Source: Agromyces marinus
Lineage (GTDB): Bacteria; Actinomycetota; Actinomycetes; Actinomycetales; Microbacteriaceae
Assembly: GCF_021442325.1 (NCBI RefSeq)
Contig: NZ_CP087879.1
Span: forward strand, 1,674,001-1,738,000
Direction of reading: 5' to 3'
Length of the DNA: 64,000 nucleotides
A model generated the notes under the pieces. The model ran no database searches. It was not told the origin of the DNA and saw only the letters and a program-made list of their open reading frames with translations. This document shows, piece by piece, positions 44,401-55,469 of this stretch. The first letter of the stretch is position 1; the number at the start of each line of letters is the position of its first letter. Made by a program: the position numbers and the translations under genes.

Positions 44401-46054
44401 GCAGGTTCCGCTCGGGGCCGAGGGAGGTCGCCAGCGACGTGACGACCTGTTCTCGGATCGAGTCGAGCGGCGGGTTGGTGACCTGCGCGAACTGCTGCGT
44501 GAAGTAGTCGAAGAGCAGGCGTGGGCGCTGCGAGAGCACCGCGACCGGCGTGTCGGAGCCCATCGCCCCGAGGGGCTCCTGCCCGGTGCGCGCCATCGGC
44601 GCGAGGAGGATCTTGACCTCCTCCTCGGTGTAGCCGAAGGTCCGCTGCCGGCGGTTGACGGATGCCGGCGGGTGCACGATGTGCTCGCGCTCCGGCAGGT
44701 CCGAGAGCCTGATCCGGCTCTCGTCGAGCCAGTCGCCCCAGGGCGCGGATGCCGCGAGCTCGGACTTGATCTCGTCGTCCTCGATGAGCCGGCCCGCCTC
44801 GGTGTCGACGAGGAACATGCGCCCGGGCTGCAGGCGGCCCTTGCGCACGACCCGGCGCTGCGGCAGGTCGATGACGCCGATCTCGCTCGCGAGGACGACC
44901 AGGCCGTCATCGGTCACGAGGTACCGGCCCGGGCGCAGCCCGTTGCGGTCGAGCGTCGCGCCGACGAGCGAGCCGTCGGTGAAGGTGATCGCCGCGGGGC
45001 CGTCCCAGGGCTCCATGAGCATCGAGTGGTAGTCGTAGAAGGCGCGGCGCGCGGGGTCGATCTCGGCCTGCTTCTCCCACGCCTCGGGGACCATCATCAT
45101 GACGGCGTGCGGCAGGCTGCGGCCCGCGAGCGTGAGCAGTTCCACGACCTCGTCGAAGGATGCCGAGTCGCTCGCGCCGGGCGTGACGACCGGCATGAGC
45201 GGGTCGAGGTCGCCGAGCAGCTCCGACTCGAGCTGCGACTGCCGGGCGCGCATCCAGTTGCGATTGCCCTGCACCGTGTTGATCTCGCCGTTGTGGGCGA
45301 TCATGCGGAACGGCTGCGCGAGCGGCCACGACGGGAACGTGTTGGTGGAGTACCGCGAGTGCACGATGGCGAGCTTGGATGCGAACCGCTCGTCCGAGAG
45401 GTCGGGGTAGAACGGCTCGAGCTGGAGCGTCGTGACCATTCCCTTGTAGACGAGGGTTCGAGCCGAGAGCGACGCGAAGTACAGCTCGAGCTCGCGCTCG
45501 GCGCGCTTGCGCAGGCGGAAGGTGAGCCGGTCGAGCGCGATGCCCGAGATCGGCGCCCCCTCGGGCTCCGCGCTCGCGCGGACGAAGAGCTGCTGGATGG
45601 CGGGCATCGCCGCGCGGGCGAGCGTGCCGAGTTCGCCGGGGCGGACCGGAACCTCGCGCCAGCCGATGACGTCCAGGCCCTCCTGGCTCGCGATGCGCTG
45701 CAGGTCCTGCTTGACCCGGCTCCGCGCGGTCGGATCGACCGGGAGGAACGCGTTGCCGACGGCGTAGGCGCCGGCCTGCGGGAGCGGGAAGTCGACGACC
45801 GCGCGCAGGAACGCGTCGGGGACCTGCGTGTTGATGCCCGCACCGTCGCCCGTGCCGGCGTCGGAGCCGACCGCGCCGCGGTGCTCGAGGTTGCGCAGCG
45901 CGTCGAGCGCGGCCGTGATGATGTCGTGGCCTGCGGTTCCGCGGAGGGTGGCGACCATCGCGAGGCCGCATGCGTCCTTCTCGTCGGCGGGGTCGTACAT
46001 GCCCTGGGCGGGCGGTACGAGTCCAAACCTGGCGTGGGGTGGGGGAAGCGACAC
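41480..46054 (-). CDS. gltB: Glutamate synthase large (alpha) subunit
   Basis: 1524 aa, converts glutamine and 2-oxoglutarate to two glutamates. Domains in order: class II glutamine amidotransferase with the nucleophile in DACGLAMVA (Cys29, so a propeptide of about 28 residues is removed), a central domain, the FMN synthase domain ([15 protein letters not shown], 3Fe-4S cysteines in [15 protein letters not shown]) and the C-terminal beta-helix domain. I chose GTG at 46054, preceded by GAGGA; the frame runs 56 codons further without family sequence. Followed by gltD. Unusually long for the window but normal for GltB. Confidence 0.96.
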   Translation of the reverse strand: MSLPPPHARFGLVPPAQGMYDPADEKDACGLAMVATLRGTAGHDIITAALDALRNLEHRGAVGSDAGTGDGAGINTQVPDAFLRAVVDFPLPQAGAYAVGNAFLPVDPTARSRVKQDLQRIASQEGLDVIGWREVPVRPGELGTLARAAMPAIQQLFVRASAEPEGAPISGIALDRLTFRLRKRAERELELYFASLSARTLVYKGMVTTLQLEPFYPDLSDERFASKLAIVHSRYSTNTFPSWPLAQPFRMIAHNGEINTVQGNRNWMRARQSQLESELLGDLDPLMPVVTPGASDSASFDEVVELLTLAGRSLPHAVMMMVPEAWEKQAEIDPARRAFYDYHSMLMEPWDGPAAITFTDGSLVGATLDRNGLRPGRYLVTDDGLVVLASEIGVIDLPQRRVVRKGRLQPGRMFLVDTEAGRLIEDDEIKSELAASAPWGDWLDESRIRLSDLPEREHIVHPPASVNRRQRTFGYTEEEVKILLAPMARTGQEPLGAMGSDTPVAVLSQRPRLLFDYFTQQFAQVTNPPLDSIREQVVTSLATSLGPERNLLAAGPEHARQVSLDFPVIDNDQLAKIVHMTAPNGDRATRTLRGLYRVDEGSEGLRARIEELCGEVDEAIAEGASFIVLSDRDTTKDLAPIPSLLMLSAVHHHLIRSETRMKVGLVVEAGDVREVHHVALLVGYGASAVNPYLAMETCEDLVRSGVLTGVTPESAVRNVISALGKGVLKIMSKMGISTIASYAGAQAFEAVGLAQGFIDEYFTGTTSKLGGVGLEVIADENRSRHEVAYPADAAVRAHERLQTGGEYQWRRDGSPHLFNPETVFRLQHSTRNRRYDVFREYTSLVDSQAEELMTLRGMFALRTGMRRPVPIEEVESVESIVKRFSTGAMSYGSISKEAHETLAIAMNRLGAKSNTGEGGEDLDRLLDPERRSAIKQVASGRFGVTSMYLTHADDIQIKLAQGAKPGEGGQLPPTKVYPWVARTRHATAGVGLISPPPHHDIYSIEDLKQLIFDLKRANPGARIHVKLVSQSGIGAVAAGTAKALADVILVSGHDGGTGASPLNSLKHAGTPWELGLAETQQTLMLNGMRDRVVVQVDGQLKTGRDVVIGALLGAEEFGFATAPLVVEGCVMMRVCHLDTCPVGVATQNPELRKRFTGKPEFVVNFFEFIAQEVREYLAELGYRTLDEIIGRRELLDVDRALQHWKASGLDLTPVLVGPDFSESEARRNSRAQDHELESHFDNELIRRASEVLADGGRVEVELPVKNTERAVGTMLGHHVTLRHGAQGLPAGSIDVTLTGSAGQSFGAFLPSGIRLRLEGDSNDYVGKGLSGGQIIVRPSREAGFAAERNVIAGNVIGYGATQGSMFIRGIVGERFLVRNSGATAVVEGVGDHALEYMTGGLALILGATGRNLGAGMSGGTAYVLDLAEAKVNREALASGEIELHELGSADHEIVRDLLEQHVEHTDSAVAAALLVDGDAAFARFTKVLPRDYAAVLRTRQSAVDEGLDPDGDVVWSRILEVTGG

Positions 46055-46166
46055 GTTGGACCGTCCTCGGTATCTCGATGGCAACGGGGACGACGTCGGC
46101 CCACGATGGAGGATTCGCGGCGCGAGGTGCGGCGCAGCGGCGGAGAACTCGGAAGTGGCGTGGCCC

Positions 46167-47153
46167 CTACTGGGCTGAACGGCTCGAGCTTGTGGCAGCC
46201 GGCTCGCCGGGGTCGTTCTCACCCTCGACGCGTTCGTCGAGAGAGTCGGAGTCGGACTCGGTGTGGTCCGAGTCTACCTCAGCATCGGCGGGCGACCATT
46301 CACGGCCCGGGCGATACACGCTCGTCTCCTGGCCGGTGTGCCGGCGCGACTGGACGACGATGACGATGATGCCGATCAGGATCGCGAGGAACGAGGCCCA
46401 GACGTTGGATCGGATGCCGAGGAACATCTCGCTCGGGTCGACGCGGATGGTCTCGAACACGGCGCGTCCGGCTCCGTACCAGATCAGGTAGACGCCGAAC
46501 AGCTTGCCCCAACGCAGGCGGAAGGCGCGCTCGAGGGCGAGCAGCACGACGACGCCGAGCAGGTTCCACACGATCTCGTAGAGGAACGTCGGGTGGAAGA
46601 GGGTGCCCGGCTCGAGCCCGGCGGGGAACGCCGGGTTGTCGGACTCGATCTCGAGCCCCCAGGGCAGGTCGGTCGGCCAGCCGAAGAGCTCGTGGTTGAA
46701 CCAGTTGCCGAGACGCCCGATCGCCTGTGCGGCGAGCAGTCCCGGCGCGAGCGCGTCCGCGAACGACCAGAACCGCAGCCCCGTGAGGCGGCAGGCGATG
46801 ATGACGCCGATCGCACCGCCGATGAGCGAGCCGTAGATGGCGTTGCCGCCCTCCCAGATCGCGAAGACCCGCCACCACTCCTGGCCGGCGAAGTAGTCGT
46901 CCGGGTGCGTGACCACGTGGTAGAGCCGAGCGCCGATGATGCCCAGCGGGACCGCCCAGAGCACGACGTCCAGCACGATCCCCGGCTCCGCGCCACGCTT
47001 GGTGAGCCGGCGCGAGGTCATGATCGTCGCGACGATGATGCCGACCAGGATGCACAGCGCGTACATCTGGATGTTCAGCGTCAGGCCGAACAGGGGGATC
47101 TCGAGCGTACGCCACGCCGGGTCGGGACTCGGGATGCTGAGCGGTGCGATCAC
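46167..47153 (-). CDS. lgt: Prolipoprotein diacylglyceryl transferase
   Basis: 328-aa membrane enzyme with about seven helices; it adds diacylglycerol to the lipobox cysteine of lipoproteins. The signature is [20 protein letters not shown], and VTHPDDYF and [12 protein letters not shown] are further conserved parts. The charged C-terminal tail (about 60 residues with many Asp and Glu) is typical of actinobacteria. GTG start at 47153. It follows trpA by 65 bases, the usual actinobacterial order. Confidence 0.95.
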   Translation of the reverse strand: MIAPLSIPSPDPAWRTLEIPLFGLTLNIQMYALCILVGIIVATIMTSRRLTKRGAEPGIVLDVVLWAVPLGIIGARLYHVVTHPDDYFAGQEWWRVFAIWEGGNAIYGSLIGGAIGVIIACRLTGLRFWSFADALAPGLLAAQAIGRLGNWFNHELFGWPTDLPWGLEIESDNPAFPAGLEPGTLFHPTFLYEIVWNLLGVVVLLALERAFRLRWGKLFGVYLIWYGAGRAVFETIRVDPSEMFLGIRSNVWASFLAILIGIIVIVVQSRRHTGQETSVYRPGREWSPADAEVDSDHTESDSDSLDERVEGENDPGEPAATSSSRSAQ

Positions 47154-47218
47154 GCCGGGCTCTGCCTTTCGTCGATGCTGCGGGACACGCCGTGAGCGGC
47201 GGCCTCGTCGAGACTACT

Positions 47219-48004
47219 TCACACTCGGGCGGTGCCGCGCGCGAGTTGCGCCGCGAGCGCGCCGACGGCGTCGACGCCGCCCTCCGAGAGCGCCTTCACG
47301 AGCGCCGAGCCGACGATCGCGCCCTCGGCGTACTCGAGCACCTCGGCCACCTGCTCGGGCGTCGAGATGCCGACGCCGACGCAACCGGCCTCGGCCCCGG
47401 CCTCGTGCAGCCGGTCGATGACCGTCCGGGCGGCGCGATCGACGTCGCTGCGCGCACCGGTGATGCCCATCGTCGAGACCGCGTAGACGAAGCCACGGCT
47501 GGCCTCGGCGGCCTGCCGCATCCGAGCGTCGGACGAGGTCGGCGCCGCGAGGAACACACGGTCGAGGCCCGTGCGCTCGGATGCCGCGAGCCAGTCGGCA
47601 GCCTCGTCGGGGATCAGGTCGGGCGTGATGAGCCCGGCTCCCCCGGCAGCTGCGAGGTCGTCGGCGAATCGGTCGACGCCGTACTGCACGACCGGGTTCC
47701 AGTAGGTCATGAGCAGCACCGGGGCATCGACGCGCTCCGTGACGCGTCGGACCGCCTCGAACGCATGCGCGATGCGGAATCCGCCCGCGAGCGCCTGCTG
47801 GGTCGCGGCCTGGATGACCGCGCCGTCCATCACGGGGTCGGAATAGGGCAGCCCGAGTTCGAGGACGTCGACGCCGTTCTCCACGAGGGCCACGGCCGCA
47901 TCGACGCTCTCGTCGAGCGTCGGGAATCCGACCGGCAGGTAGCCGATGAGCGCGCCCGCGGCATCCTGGTTGCGACGACGGATGACGGGACCGACGTTCC
48001 TCAC
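47219..48004 (-). CDS. trpA: Tryptophan synthase alpha chain
   Basis: 261-aa TIM barrel that cleaves indole-3-glycerol phosphate to indole. Catalytic Glu is in [30 protein letters not shown] at the N-terminus and VGSALVKAL near the end are family blocks. GTG start overlaps the trpB stop by four bases (GTGA). Confidence 0.97.
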   Translation of the reverse strand: MRNVGPVIRRRNQDAAGALIGYLPVGFPTLDESVDAAVALVENGVDVLELGLPYSDPVMDGAVIQAATQQALAGGFRIAHAFEAVRRVTERVDAPVLLMTYWNPVVQYGVDRFADDLAAAGGAGLITPDLIPDEAADWLAASERTGLDRVFLAAPTSSDARMRQAAEASRGFVYAVSTMGITGARSDVDRAARTVIDRLHEAGAEAGCVGVGISTPEQVAEVLEYAEGAIVGSALVKALSEGGVDAVGALAAQLARGTARV

Positions 48005-49206
48005 TGCTCGCCTCCGTCGTAGAGCCCGAAGTACCGGGCTGCGGTGTCCATGTCCTTGTCGCCGCGGCCCGAGAGGTTCACGAGGATCGTGGCGTCGGAT
48101 CCGAGTTCGTTGCCCAGCTCGACCGCACCCGCGAGGGCGTGGGCGGACTCGATCGCGGGGATGATCCCCTCAGTGCGCGTGAGCAGGCGCAGGGCCTGCA
48201 TGGCGGCGTCGTCGGTCACCGGCCGGTACTGCGCGCGGCCGATCGCCGCGAGCCACGAGTGCTCGGGGCCGACGCCCGGGTAGTCGAGCCCGGCCGAGAT
48301 CGAGTGCGACTCGATCGTCTGGCCGTCCTCGTCCTGGAGCAGGTAGCTGCGCGCGCCGTGCAGCACGCCGGGCCGGCCCTTGGTGATCGTCGCCGCGTGA
48401 CGGGGCGTGTCGACGCCCTCGCCGCCGGCCTCGAAGCCGAACAGCGCCACGTCGGTGTCGTCGAGGAACGCGTGGAAGATACCGATCGCATTCGACCCGC
48501 CGCCGACGCACGCCGCGACCGCGGTCGGGAGCGCCCCGGTGAGTTCGAGGACCTGCTCCCGAGCCTCCTCGCCGATGATCTTCTGGAAGTCGCGCACCAT
48601 CTCGGGGAACGGGTGCGGACCGGCCACGGTCCCGAAGATGTAGTTGGTCGTCTCGACGTTCGTGACCCAGTCGCGCATCGCGTCGTTGATGGCGTCCTTG
48701 AGGGTGCGCGAGCCGGTCTTGACCGCGATGACCTCGGCGCCGAGCAGTCGCATGCGCGCGACGTTCAGCGCCTGCCGCTCGGTGTCGACCTCGCCCATGT
48801 AGATCGTGCATTCGAGTCCGAACAGGGCTGCCGCGGTCGCGGTCGCGACCCCGTGCTGACCGGCGCCGGTCTCCGCGATGACGCGGCGCTTGCCGATGCG
48901 CCGGGTCAGCAGCGCCTGCCCGAGCACGTTGTTGATCTTGTGCGAGCCGGTGTGGTTCAGGTCCTCCCGCTTGAGCAGGATCCGCGCCCCGCCCGCGTGG
49001 GCGCCGAACCTGGGCGCCTCGGTGAGGATCGAGGGCCGCCCGGTGTAGGTGCGCCCGAGCTCGCGCAATTCGTCGCCGAACGCACGATCGAGCTTCGCGA
49101 GGTCGTACGCCTCGGAGAGCTCGTCGAGCGCGGCGACGAGCGACTCGGGCACGAACCGCCCGCCGAACTCGCCGAAGTAGGGACCGGTCCGGGCACGAAG
49201 CGCCAT
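48001..49206 (-). CDS. trpB: Tryptophan synthase beta chain
   Basis: 401-aa PLP enzyme that joins indole and serine. The PLP lysine is in [15 protein letters not shown], the phosphate-binding loop in [13 protein letters not shown] at 49206, one base after the trpC stop; longer open frame upstream lies within trpC and has no family sequence. Confidence 0.97.
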   Translation of the reverse strand: MALRARTGPYFGEFGGRFVPESLVAALDELSEAYDLAKLDRAFGDELRELGRTYTGRPSILTEAPRFGAHAGGARILLKREDLNHTGSHKINNVLGQALLTRRIGKRRVIAETGAGQHGVATATAAALFGLECTIYMGEVDTERQALNVARMRLLGAEVIAVKTGSRTLKDAINDAMRDWVTNVETTNYIFGTVAGPHPFPEMVRDFQKIIGEEAREQVLELTGALPTAVAACVGGGSNAIGIFHAFLDDTDVALFGFEAGGEGVDTPRHAATITKGRPGVLHGARSYLLQDEDGQTIESHSISAGLDYPGVGPEHSWLAAIGRAQYRPVTDDAAMQALRLLTRTEGIIPAIESAHALAGAVELGNELGSDATILVNLSGRGDKDMDTAARYFGLYDGGEQ

Positions 49207-49207
49207 G

Positions 49208-49978
49208 TCACACCGCCAGGAATGCAGAGAGATTCGAGATGGGGTCGCCCGTGACGAGCGCCTCTCCCACGAGCACCGCGTCGGCTCCGGCCGAGCGGTA
49301 GTGAGCGACATCCGCCGCTGAGAGCACGGCCGACTCGGCGACCCTGATCGCGCCCTCGGGGAAGCGATCGGCGATCCGGCCGAACAGGTCGCGGTCGAGT
49401 TCGAACGTCGTGAGGTCGCGCGCGTTCACGCCGATGAGCTTCGCGCCGAGCTGCGCGGCGCGGTCGAGCTCGTCGGCCGAGTGCGTCTCGACGAGTGCCG
49501 TCATGCCGAGTTCGGTGATGAGCCCGTGCAGTTCGGCGAGCGTGGCGTCGTCGAGCGCCGCGACGATGAGGAGCACGAGATCCGCGCCGGCCGCGCGCGC
49601 CTCGAAGACCTGGTAGGCGCTCGCGATGAAGTCCTTGCGGAGCACCGGCACCGAGACCGCCTGGCGCACGGACTCGAGGTCCTCGAGCGATCCGCCGAAC
49701 TTCCGGCCCTCGGTCAGCACGCTGATCGCGCTCGCACCGCCGAGTTCGTAGGTGCGCGCGAGCGCCGCCGGGTCCGAGATCGCCGCGAGCGATCCGCGCG
49801 ACGGGCTCGACCGCTTGATCTCGGCGATGACCTTGATCCGGTCCGCGGGCGCGAGCGCGCGCAGCGCGTCGAGCGCGGCGGGGCGAGCGAGCGCGGCGGC
49901 CTCGACGTCGGCCATCGAGCGGACGGCTCGACGTGCCTCGGCGTCGGCGACGGCGTTCGCGGTGAGCTCAGCCAGCAC
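49208..49978 (-). CDS. trpC: Indole-3-glycerol phosphate synthase
   Basis: 256-aa TIM barrel closing the indole ring from CdRP. Family blocks: [48 protein letters not shown] and [15 protein letters not shown] start, 3 bases after the HGxxPAAW gene. Monofunctional, not fused to TrpF. Confidence 0.96.
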   Translation of the reverse strand: MLAELTANAVADAEARRAVRSMADVEAAALARPAALDALRALAPADRIKVIAEIKRSSPSRGSLAAISDPAALARTYELGGASAISVLTEGRKFGGSLEDLESVRQAVSVPVLRKDFIASAYQVFEARAAGADLVLLIVAALDDATLAELHGLITELGMTALVETHSADELDRAAQLGAKLIGVNARDLTTFELDRDLFGRIADRFPEGAIRVAESAVLSAADVAHYRSAGADAVLVGEALVTGDPISNLSAFLAV

Positions 49979-49981
49979 GCG

Positions 49982-50212
49982 TCAGTGCGCCTTGGGCGCG
50001 ACCTTGTCGCCGTCCACGCCGTAGCCCGCCTTCGCGAGGGCCCAACCGACGAGGAGGCCGACCACGAGCAGCCCGGCCGAGCCCCACACCAGCCACTGCA
50101 CGTCGAAGAAGAACGCGACGGTGCCGATGGCGACCGCGATGAGCATGATCACCACGGCCGTCCATGCCGCGGGCGAGTGTCCGTGGCCGGGGTCAACGTG
50201 CTCAGTGCTCAT
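49982..50212 (-). CDS. HGxxPAAW family small membrane protein
   Basis: 76 aa. Starts MSTEHVDPGHGHSPAAWTAV, so the HGxxPAAW motif lies before the first of two membrane helices (VVIMLIAVAIGTVAFFF and LVWGSAGLLVVGLLVGWAL). Function unknown; in actinobacteria the gene is nearly always between trpE and trpC. Good ribosome site AGAAGGAGC. Confidence 0.88.
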   Translation of the reverse strand: MSTEHVDPGHGHSPAAWTAVVIMLIAVAIGTVAFFFDVQWLVWGSAGLLVVGLLVGWALAKAGYGVDGDKVAPKAH

Positions 50213-50257
50213 GGTGCTCCTTCTGTGCGGGGTCGGGGAAGAGTCTAGCGGGTGGGA

Positions 50258-50875
50258 TCAGGCCGGGTCGTGCGTCGGGTCGTCGCCGCGACTGAGGTCG
50301 TCCCAGTCGTCCACGGCACGGTCCGACACGCCCGCCGCGCCGCCCCGACCGTCGGCCGCGAGCCGGACGCCGCCGTGGCGGCGGGAGGCGGGCCACGAGC
50401 GCGCGGTGACCAGGGCCCAGACGGCGGCGAGCACCACGATCGCGCCGCCCGCCACGGCCACGGCCGGCCACGCGCTCGCATTCGCCTGCGCGACGAGCTC
50501 CGCCGTGGGGTCGCCGCCGGCGACCCCGGTCGCCTCGGCGACCGATGCCGAGACCGCAGCGATCGGATCGGCGATCGCGACTGACGCCGCGAGCACGATG
50601 CATCCGCCGAGGACCGCCCCGAGCAGTCCCAGGACCACCCGGATCAACGGTCCGGCGATCGTCAGTGCGCCGCCGAGCGCGAGGCCCGCGAGCGCGAGCG
50701 CCGACAGGGCGGGCGCCGCGACCTGGCCGGTCACCGACAGGCTGGTGCCGGCCGCGCTCGTCGCGCCGGATGCGAGCACCACCTCGAACCACGGCTGGCT
50801 CCAGGCGAGCAGTGCGAGGCCCGAACCCAGCAGGATGCCGACGATCGAGGCGAGCTTCACGCGCCCGGCCCGCAT
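50258..50875 (-). CDS. Trp biosynthesis-associated membrane protein (TIGR02234 type)
   Basis: 205 aa with about four membrane helices (SIVGILLGSGLALLAW, LSALALAGLALGGALTIAG, VVLGLLGAVLGGCIVLAAS, AVAGGAIVVLAAVWALV) and a charged, Asp-rich C-terminal tail. SQPWF after helix 1 is the family mark. Role unknown; genomic context with trp genes is conserved. At the trpE junction the sequence is GTGAGCATG, offering an overlapping GTG (50881) or the ATG (50875) used here. Confidence 0.85.
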   Translation of the reverse strand: MRAGRVKLASIVGILLGSGLALLAWSQPWFEVVLASGATSAAGTSLSVTGQVAAPALSALALAGLALGGALTIAGPLIRVVLGLLGAVLGGCIVLAASVAIADPIAAVSASVAEATGVAGGDPTAELVAQANASAWPAVAVAGGAIVVLAAVWALVTARSWPASRRHGGVRLAADGRGGAAGVSDRAVDDWDDLSRGDDPTHDPA

Positions 50876-50877
50876 GC

Positions 50878-52419
50878 TCACGCCGACCCCACGCGGCGCA
50901 TCGCGTTGGCGACCGCGACGGCGCGCAGCGGCGCGGCCGCCTTGTTCACCGACTCCTGGAACTCCGACTCCGGGTCGGAGTCCGCGACGAGCCCGCCGCC
51001 GGCCTGCACGCGTGCGATCCCGCCGACGATGGTCGCGGTGCGGATCGCGATGGCGAGGTCGGCGTCGCCGCCGAATCCGAAGTAGCCGACCACTCCCCCG
51101 TACACGCCACGCTGGGCCGGCTCGAGTTCGTCGATGATCTCGAGGGCGCGCGGCTTCGGCGCGCCCGAGAGCGTGCCGGCCGGGAAGGTGGCCCGGAACA
51201 CGTCGACCGCGTTCGCCCCCGCCGCGAGGTCGCCCTCGACGGATGACACGAGGTGCATGATGTGGCTGAACCGTTCGACGCGCATGAACTCGGTCACCTC
51301 GACGCTGCCGGCCGTGCAGACCTTCGCGAGGTCGTTGCGGGCGAGGTCGACGAGCATCAGGTGCTCGGCCTGCTCCTTCGGATCGGCGACGAGCTCCGCC
51401 TCGAGGTCGGCGTCGTCCTCGGGCGTCTCGCCGCGCGGCTTCGAACCGGCGATCGGGTGCGTGTACACGCGACCGTCCTCGACCTTGACGAGCGCCTCCG
51501 GCGAGGAGCCGACGATCCAGTACGGTTCGCCGGCGAGGTCCTCGAGGTGCAGCAGGTACATGTACGGGCTCGGGTTGAGGCTGCGGAGCACCCGGTACAC
51601 GTCGATCGGGTGGGCCGTGGCATCCTGCTCGAACCGCTGCGAGACCACGACCTGGAAGATGTCGCCCTCGCGGATGTACGCCTTCGACCGCTCGACCGCC
51701 GCGAGGAAGTCGGCCTTCTCGGTGCGGTGGCGCGGCTCCGGCGCGCGCGCGAGGTCGATCTCGGCGAGGTGCGCCTCGGCCGGTCCGGCGAGGGCGGCCT
51801 GCAGGCGGTCCAGACGCGACTGCGCGTCGGCCCAGAGCTCCTCGGCGGGCTCGCCGAGGTCGTTCAGCACGGATGCCACGAGCTGCACGGTGCCCGTGCG
51901 GTGATCGATCACGACGAGCTCGGACACGAAGGCGAACGCCTGCCCGGGCACGTCGAAGTCCGCCGGCGGCCGGTTCGGCAGGCGTTCGATCTGCCGGATC
52001 GCCTCCCAGCCGATGAACCCGACCAGGCCGCCGGTCAGCGGCGGTGCGCCGGGCACGTCCTCGGTCGCCCACCGGCGGTACATCGCCTCGAGCGCCGCGA
52101 GCGGCGCGAGGCCCTCCGAGGCGTCGCCGAGTGCGCGCTCGCGCGGCATGCCGTAGTCGAGCCACTCGACCCGGCCGTCGCGGTCGGTGAGGACGCCGTA
52201 GGATCCTGCGCCGACGAACGAGTAGCGCGACCAGATCCCGCCCTGCTCGGCGGATTCGAGCAGGAACGTGCCGGGCCGACCGCCCGCGAGCTTGCGGTAG
52301 ATGCCCACGGGCGTCTCGCCGTCGGCGAAGAGCTCGCGGACGACGGGGACCACGCGGCGGTCGGCGAGCAGGTCGCCGAACTCGTCGAACCGGGTCGTCG
52401 CGCCTCGGGCTGCCGTCAT
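50878..52419 (-). CDS. trpE: Anthranilate synthase component I
   Basis: 513 aa, makes anthranilate from chorismate; first committed step to Trp. The allosteric Trp site motif LLES is in [12 protein letters not shown], and the catalytic part includes [20 protein letters not shown] and [13 protein letters not shown] overlaps the hisI stop (ATGA) and follows GGAGGAG, so no separate leader or attenuator is present. The amidotransferase partner (trpG) is not in the window. Confidence 0.96.
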   Translation of the reverse strand: MTAARGATTRFDEFGDLLADRRVVPVVRELFADGETPVGIYRKLAGGRPGTFLLESAEQGGIWSRYSFVGAGSYGVLTDRDGRVEWLDYGMPRERALGDASEGLAPLAALEAMYRRWATEDVPGAPPLTGGLVGFIGWEAIRQIERLPNRPPADFDVPGQAFAFVSELVVIDHRTGTVQLVASVLNDLGEPAEELWADAQSRLDRLQAALAGPAEAHLAEIDLARAPEPRHRTEKADFLAAVERSKAYIREGDIFQVVVSQRFEQDATAHPIDVYRVLRSLNPSPYMYLLHLEDLAGEPYWIVGSSPEALVKVEDGRVYTHPIAGSKPRGETPEDDADLEAELVADPKEQAEHLMLVDLARNDLAKVCTAGSVEVTEFMRVERFSHIMHLVSSVEGDLAAGANAVDVFRATFPAGTLSGAPKPRALEIIDELEPAQRGVYGGVVGYFGFGGDADLAIAIRTATIVGGIARVQAGGGLVADSDPESEFQESVNKAAAPLRAVAVANAMRRVGSA

Positions 52420-52829
52420 CGTGCTCCTCCGTCCGGGGCGTCTGCGTTCGTCGACCCGTCCTCGGGCTCGCCGGCCACGACGTCGAGCGGGTCGCCGTCG
52501 AAGCAGGTCCGGGTGCCGGTGTGGCAGGCGACGCCGACCTGCTCGACGCGCACCAGCAGGGTGTCGGCGTCGCAGTCGAGCGCCGCGGAACGGACGTACT
52601 GCGCGTGCCCCGAGGTGTCGCCCTTGCGCCAGTACTCCTGCCGAGAACGCGACCAGAACGTCACGCGTCCCTCGGTGAGGGTCCGGCGCATCGCCTCCCG
52701 GTCCATCCAGCCGAGCATGAGCACGTCGCCCGTGTCCCACTGCTGGATGACCGCCGGCAGCAACCCGTTCGCGTCGAACCGGGCGCGTGCGAGCGCGCCC
52801 TCGGTCCGTTCGTGGCCGTTCCCCGTCAT
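52416..52829 (-). CDS. hisI: Phosphoribosyl-AMP cyclohydrolase
   Basis: 137-aa zinc enzyme of step 3 of His synthesis. Marks: [37 protein letters not shown], and the cysteines in [14 protein letters not shown] and [12 protein letters not shown]. Stand-alone, with HisE encoded separately. ATG overlaps the hisF stop (ATGA), and its stop overlaps the trpE start. Confidence 0.96.
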   Translation of the reverse strand: MTGNGHERTEGALARARFDANGLLPAVIQQWDTGDVLMLGWMDREAMRRTLTEGRVTFWSRSRQEYWRKGDTSGHAQYVRSAALDCDADTLLVRVEQVGVACHTGTRTCFDGDPLDVVAGEPEDGSTNADAPDGGAR

Positions 52830-53587
52830 CGGACGGTCCTCCCGTCGGAGGCGAGCGCCTGCTTGACCTCGCCGATGGTCAGTTCGCCGTTGTGGAAGAC
52901 GGATGCCGCGAGCACGGCGTCCGCACCGGCTGCGACGGCGGGCGCGAAGTGATCGAGCGCGCCCGCTCCGCCGGACGCGACGACCGGCACGCTCGAGAGT
53001 TCGTGCATGAGCGCGACCAGCTCGAGGTCGAACCCGGCCTTGGTGCCGTCGGCGTCGATGGAGTTGACGAGCAGTTCGCCGGCGCCAAGTTCGATGGCCC
53101 GGCGCGCCCATGCGAGCGCGTCGAGGTCGGTCTCGGTGCGGCCGCCGTGGGTCGTGACGACGAAGCCGGACTCGGTGCGACCGGACCGCTTGACGTCGAG
53201 CGAGAGCACGCACACCTGAGCGCCGAACCGGTCCGCGATCTCGCCGATGAGCGCGGGCCGGGCGATCGCCGCGCTGTTCACGCCGATCTTGTCGGCGCCG
53301 TGCCCGAGCAGGCGTGCGACGTCGTCGGTCGAGCGGATGCCGCCCCCGACGGTCAGCGGGATGAAGACCTGTTCGGCGACCCGACGCACCATGTCGTAGG
53401 TGGTGGACCGGTCGTCGACGGTGGCCGTGACGTCGAGGAAGGTCAGTTCGTCGGCGCCCTGCGCCGCGTAGCGCCCGGCGAGTTCGACGGGGTCGCCGGC
53501 GTCGCGCAGGTTCAGGAAGTTGACGCCCTTGACGACGCGGCCTGCTGCGACGTCGAGGCACGGGATGACGCGGACCGCGAGGGACAT
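52826..53587 (-). CDS. hisF: Imidazole glycerol phosphate synthase subunit HisF
   Basis: 253-aa TIM barrel, cyclase part of the HisFH complex. Catalytic aspartates in [16 protein letters not shown] and LSLDVKRSG; phosphate loops in VGGGIRS and [10 protein letters not shown]. The glutaminase partner hisH is not in the window. Starts 11 bases after hisG. Confidence 0.97.
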   Translation of the reverse strand: MSLAVRVIPCLDVAAGRVVKGVNFLNLRDAGDPVELAGRYAAQGADELTFLDVTATVDDRSTTYDMVRRVAEQVFIPLTVGGGIRSTDDVARLLGHGADKIGVNSAAIARPALIGEIADRFGAQVCVLSLDVKRSGRTESGFVVTTHGGRTETDLDALAWARRAIELGAGELLVNSIDADGTKAGFDLELVALMHELSSVPVVASGGAGALDHFAPAVAAGADAVLAASVFHNGELTIGEVKQALASDGRTVR

Positions 53588-53598
53588 GCGCGTTCCCC

Positions 53599-54438
53599 TC
53601 AGAGCCGCGCGGCGTGGATCGCGCTGACCAGGATCGCGCGTGCGCCGAGCGCGTAGAGCTCGTCCATGACGTGGTTCATGTCGGTGCGGCGGATCATGAC
53701 CCGCACGGCCGCCCAGTCCTTGTCGTGCAGCGGTGACACGGTCGGGGACTCGAACCCGGGCGCCGCGGCGGTCGCCGCCTCGAGCGCGCTCACGGGCACG
53801 TCGTAGTCGAGCATGACGTACTGGCGCGCGACGAGGACCCCGCTCAGGCGGCGCACGAGCGTCGCGGTACCGGTTCGCTCGTTGCCCGAGCCGATCAGGA
53901 CTGCCTCGGACTCGAGGATGACGGGCCCGAAGATCTCGAGCCCGGCGGTGCGCAGCGTCGAGCCCGTCGAGACGACGTCGGCGACCGCGTCGGCGACGCC
54001 CAGCCGCACCGCGGATTCGACGGCGCCGTCGAGCTTGACGAGCTTCGCGGTGACGCCGTGGCCCGCGAGGAAGTCGCCCACGAGGCCGGGGTAGCTCGTC
54101 GCGACGCGCACGCCCTCGAGGTCGGCGAGGTCGCCGTGCTCGCCGGGCGGACCGGCGAAGCGGAACGTCGAGCCGCCGAATCCGAGGGGTGCGATCTCGC
54201 CCGCGTCGCTGCCGGAGTCGAGCAGCAGGTCGCGCCCGGTGATGCCGACGTCGAGCGCGCCCGAGCCGACGTAGGTCGCGATGTCGCGGGGGCGGAGGTA
54301 GAAGAACTCGACCCCGTTGCGGGGGTCGGCGACGACGAGCTCGCGCGAGTCGCGACGGCCGGTGTACCCGGCCTCGAAGAGCATCTGCGCGGCGGTCTCG
54401 GAGAGCGAGCCCTTGTTGGGCACGGCGATTCGGAGCAT
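53599..54438 (-). CDS. hisG: ATP phosphoribosyltransferase (long form)
   Basis: 279 aa, first and regulated step of His synthesis, joining ATP and PRPP. The start [17 protein letters not shown] is the family N-terminus; [20 protein letters not shown] and [19 protein letters not shown] are core blocks, and the C-terminal ACT-like domain ([18 protein letters not shown]) binds His for feedback. An in-frame ATG 13 codons upstream (54477), seven bases after the hisE stop, is an alternative start; neither has a good ribosome site. Confidence 0.93.
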   Translation of the reverse strand: MLRIAVPNKGSLSETAAQMLFEAGYTGRRDSRELVVADPRNGVEFFYLRPRDIATYVGSGALDVGITGRDLLLDSGSDAGEIAPLGFGGSTFRFAGPPGEHGDLADLEGVRVATSYPGLVGDFLAGHGVTAKLVKLDGAVESAVRLGVADAVADVVSTGSTLRTAGLEIFGPVILESEAVLIGSGNERTGTATLVRRLSGVLVARQYVMLDYDVPVSALEAATAAAPGFESPTVSPLHDKDWAAVRVMIRRTDMNHVMDELYALGARAILVSAIHAARL

Positions 54439-54484
54439 TCCCTGGCTTTCGTGTCGACGGAACTGATCTGCGGTCATGGCGCGA

Positions 54485-54748
54485 TCAGAGATGTCGGTAC
54501 ACGTCGGCCGGTGCGAGGCCCTTCGCGAGCATCAGCACCTGCAGGTGGTAGAGCAGCTGCGAGATCTCCTCGGCGGTCGCCTCTTCGCTCTGGTACTCGG
54601 CGGCCATCCAGACCTCGGCGGCCTCCTCGACGATCTTCTTCCCGATGGCGTGCACGCCCGCGTCGAGCTGCCGGACCGTGCCGCTGCCCTCGGGGCGGGT
54701 GCGGGCTTTGTCCTCGAGCTCGACGAAGAGTTCGTCGAAGGTCTTCAC
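54485..54748 (-). CDS. hisE: Phosphoribosyl-ATP pyrophosphatase
   Basis: 87-aa all-helical MazG-like hydrolase of step 2. Marks: [51 protein letters not shown]. The GTG start overlaps the rpe stop by four bases (GTGA). Confidence 0.96.
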   Translation of the reverse strand: MKTFDELFVELEDKARTRPEGSGTVRQLDAGVHAIGKKIVEEAAEVWMAAEYQSEEATAEEISQLLYHLQVLMLAKGLAPADVYRHL

Positions 54749-55440
54749 GCGTCCAGACTACCGGTGCCGCCGACGTGGCCATGCCGGTGTGACAGCACCG
54801 CGGCCCGGAGCTCCTCGATGCGATCCGCGGGGTCGCCGCCGTTGTACACGGCCGACCCGGCGACGAACGTGTCGGCGCCCGCCTCGGCGGCGATGCCGAT
54901 CGTTTCGGCGGTGATCCCGCCGTCGACCTGCAACCACACGTCCAGTCCGGCGGCCTCGACGGCATCGGCCACCCGACGCAGCTTCGGCATCGTCTCGTGG
55001 ATGAAGCTCTGCCCGCCGAAGCCGGGCTCGACCGTCATGATGAGGACCTGGTCGAACTCGGGCAGCAGGTCGAGGTAGGGCGTGGCATCCGTTCCCGGCT
55101 TCAGCGCGATGCCCGCGCGCGCGCCGATCTCGCGGAGCCGGCGCGCCAACGCGACCGGCTCGTTCGCAGCCTCGGCGTGGAAGGTGACCGAGGCCGCCCC
55201 GGCCTCGGCGTAGCCGGGCGCCCAGCGGTCGGGGTCGTCGATCATGAGGTGCACGTCGAGCGGGATCGGGGACACCTGCTGCAGACGCTGCACCATCGGC
55301 AGGCCGAAGGTGAGGTTCGGGACGAAGTGGTTGTCCATGATGTCGACGTGCACGAGGTCGGCCGTGCCGATGCGTGCGAGCTCGCGCTCGAGGTTCGCGA
55401 AATCGGCCGAGAGGATGCTCGGGTTGATGCGGGTCGCCAT
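54745..55440 (-). CDS. rpe: Ribulose-phosphate 3-epimerase
   Basis: 231-aa TIM barrel that interconverts ribulose 5-phosphate and xylulose 5-phosphate, feeding transketolase. Marks: [44 protein letters not shown] and [13 protein letters not shown] at 55440 has no ribosome site but TAGGGT seven bases before it. First gene of a long run into the his and trp genes. Confidence 0.96.
   Translation of the reverse strand: MATRINPSILSADFANLERELARIGTADLVHVDIMDNHFVPNLTFGLPMVQRLQQVSPIPLDVHLMIDDPDRWAPGYAEAGAASVTFHAEAANEPVALARRLREIGARAGIALKPGTDATPYLDLLPEFDQVLIMTVEPGFGGQSFIHETMPKLRRVADAVEAAGLDVWLQVDGGITAETIGIAAEAGADTFVAGSAVYNGGDPADRIEELRAAVLSHRHGHVGGTGSLDA
54755..54760 (-). promoter_or_regulatory. Possible -10 box before hisE
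   Basis: TAGTCT on the minus strand, then GGACGC (6 nt) and the GTG of hisE. It lies inside the end of rpe, so chance is possible. Confidence 0.3.
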
Positions 55441-55447
55441 GCGGCCA

Positions 55448-55453
55448 ACCCTA
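55448..55453 (-). promoter_or_regulatory. -10 box for leaderless rpe mRNA
   Basis: TAGGGT on the minus strand, then TGGCCGC (7 nt) and the ATG of rpe, in the 29-base gap after rsmB. Confidence 0.4.
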
Positions 55454-55469
55454 TCGGCGGCGCGCGGGC

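Noticed and set aside
41411-46363. 1650-codon open frame on + opposite gltB
   Set aside because: Stop-free antisense frames are expected in GC-rich genes; the translation is Arg/Asp-rich without family motifs, and gltB on - has clear catalytic motifs along its whole length.
52419-52440. Possible trp attenuator or leader peptide before trpE
   Set aside because: trpE begins inside the hisI stop codon; no leader ORF with Trp codons is present.
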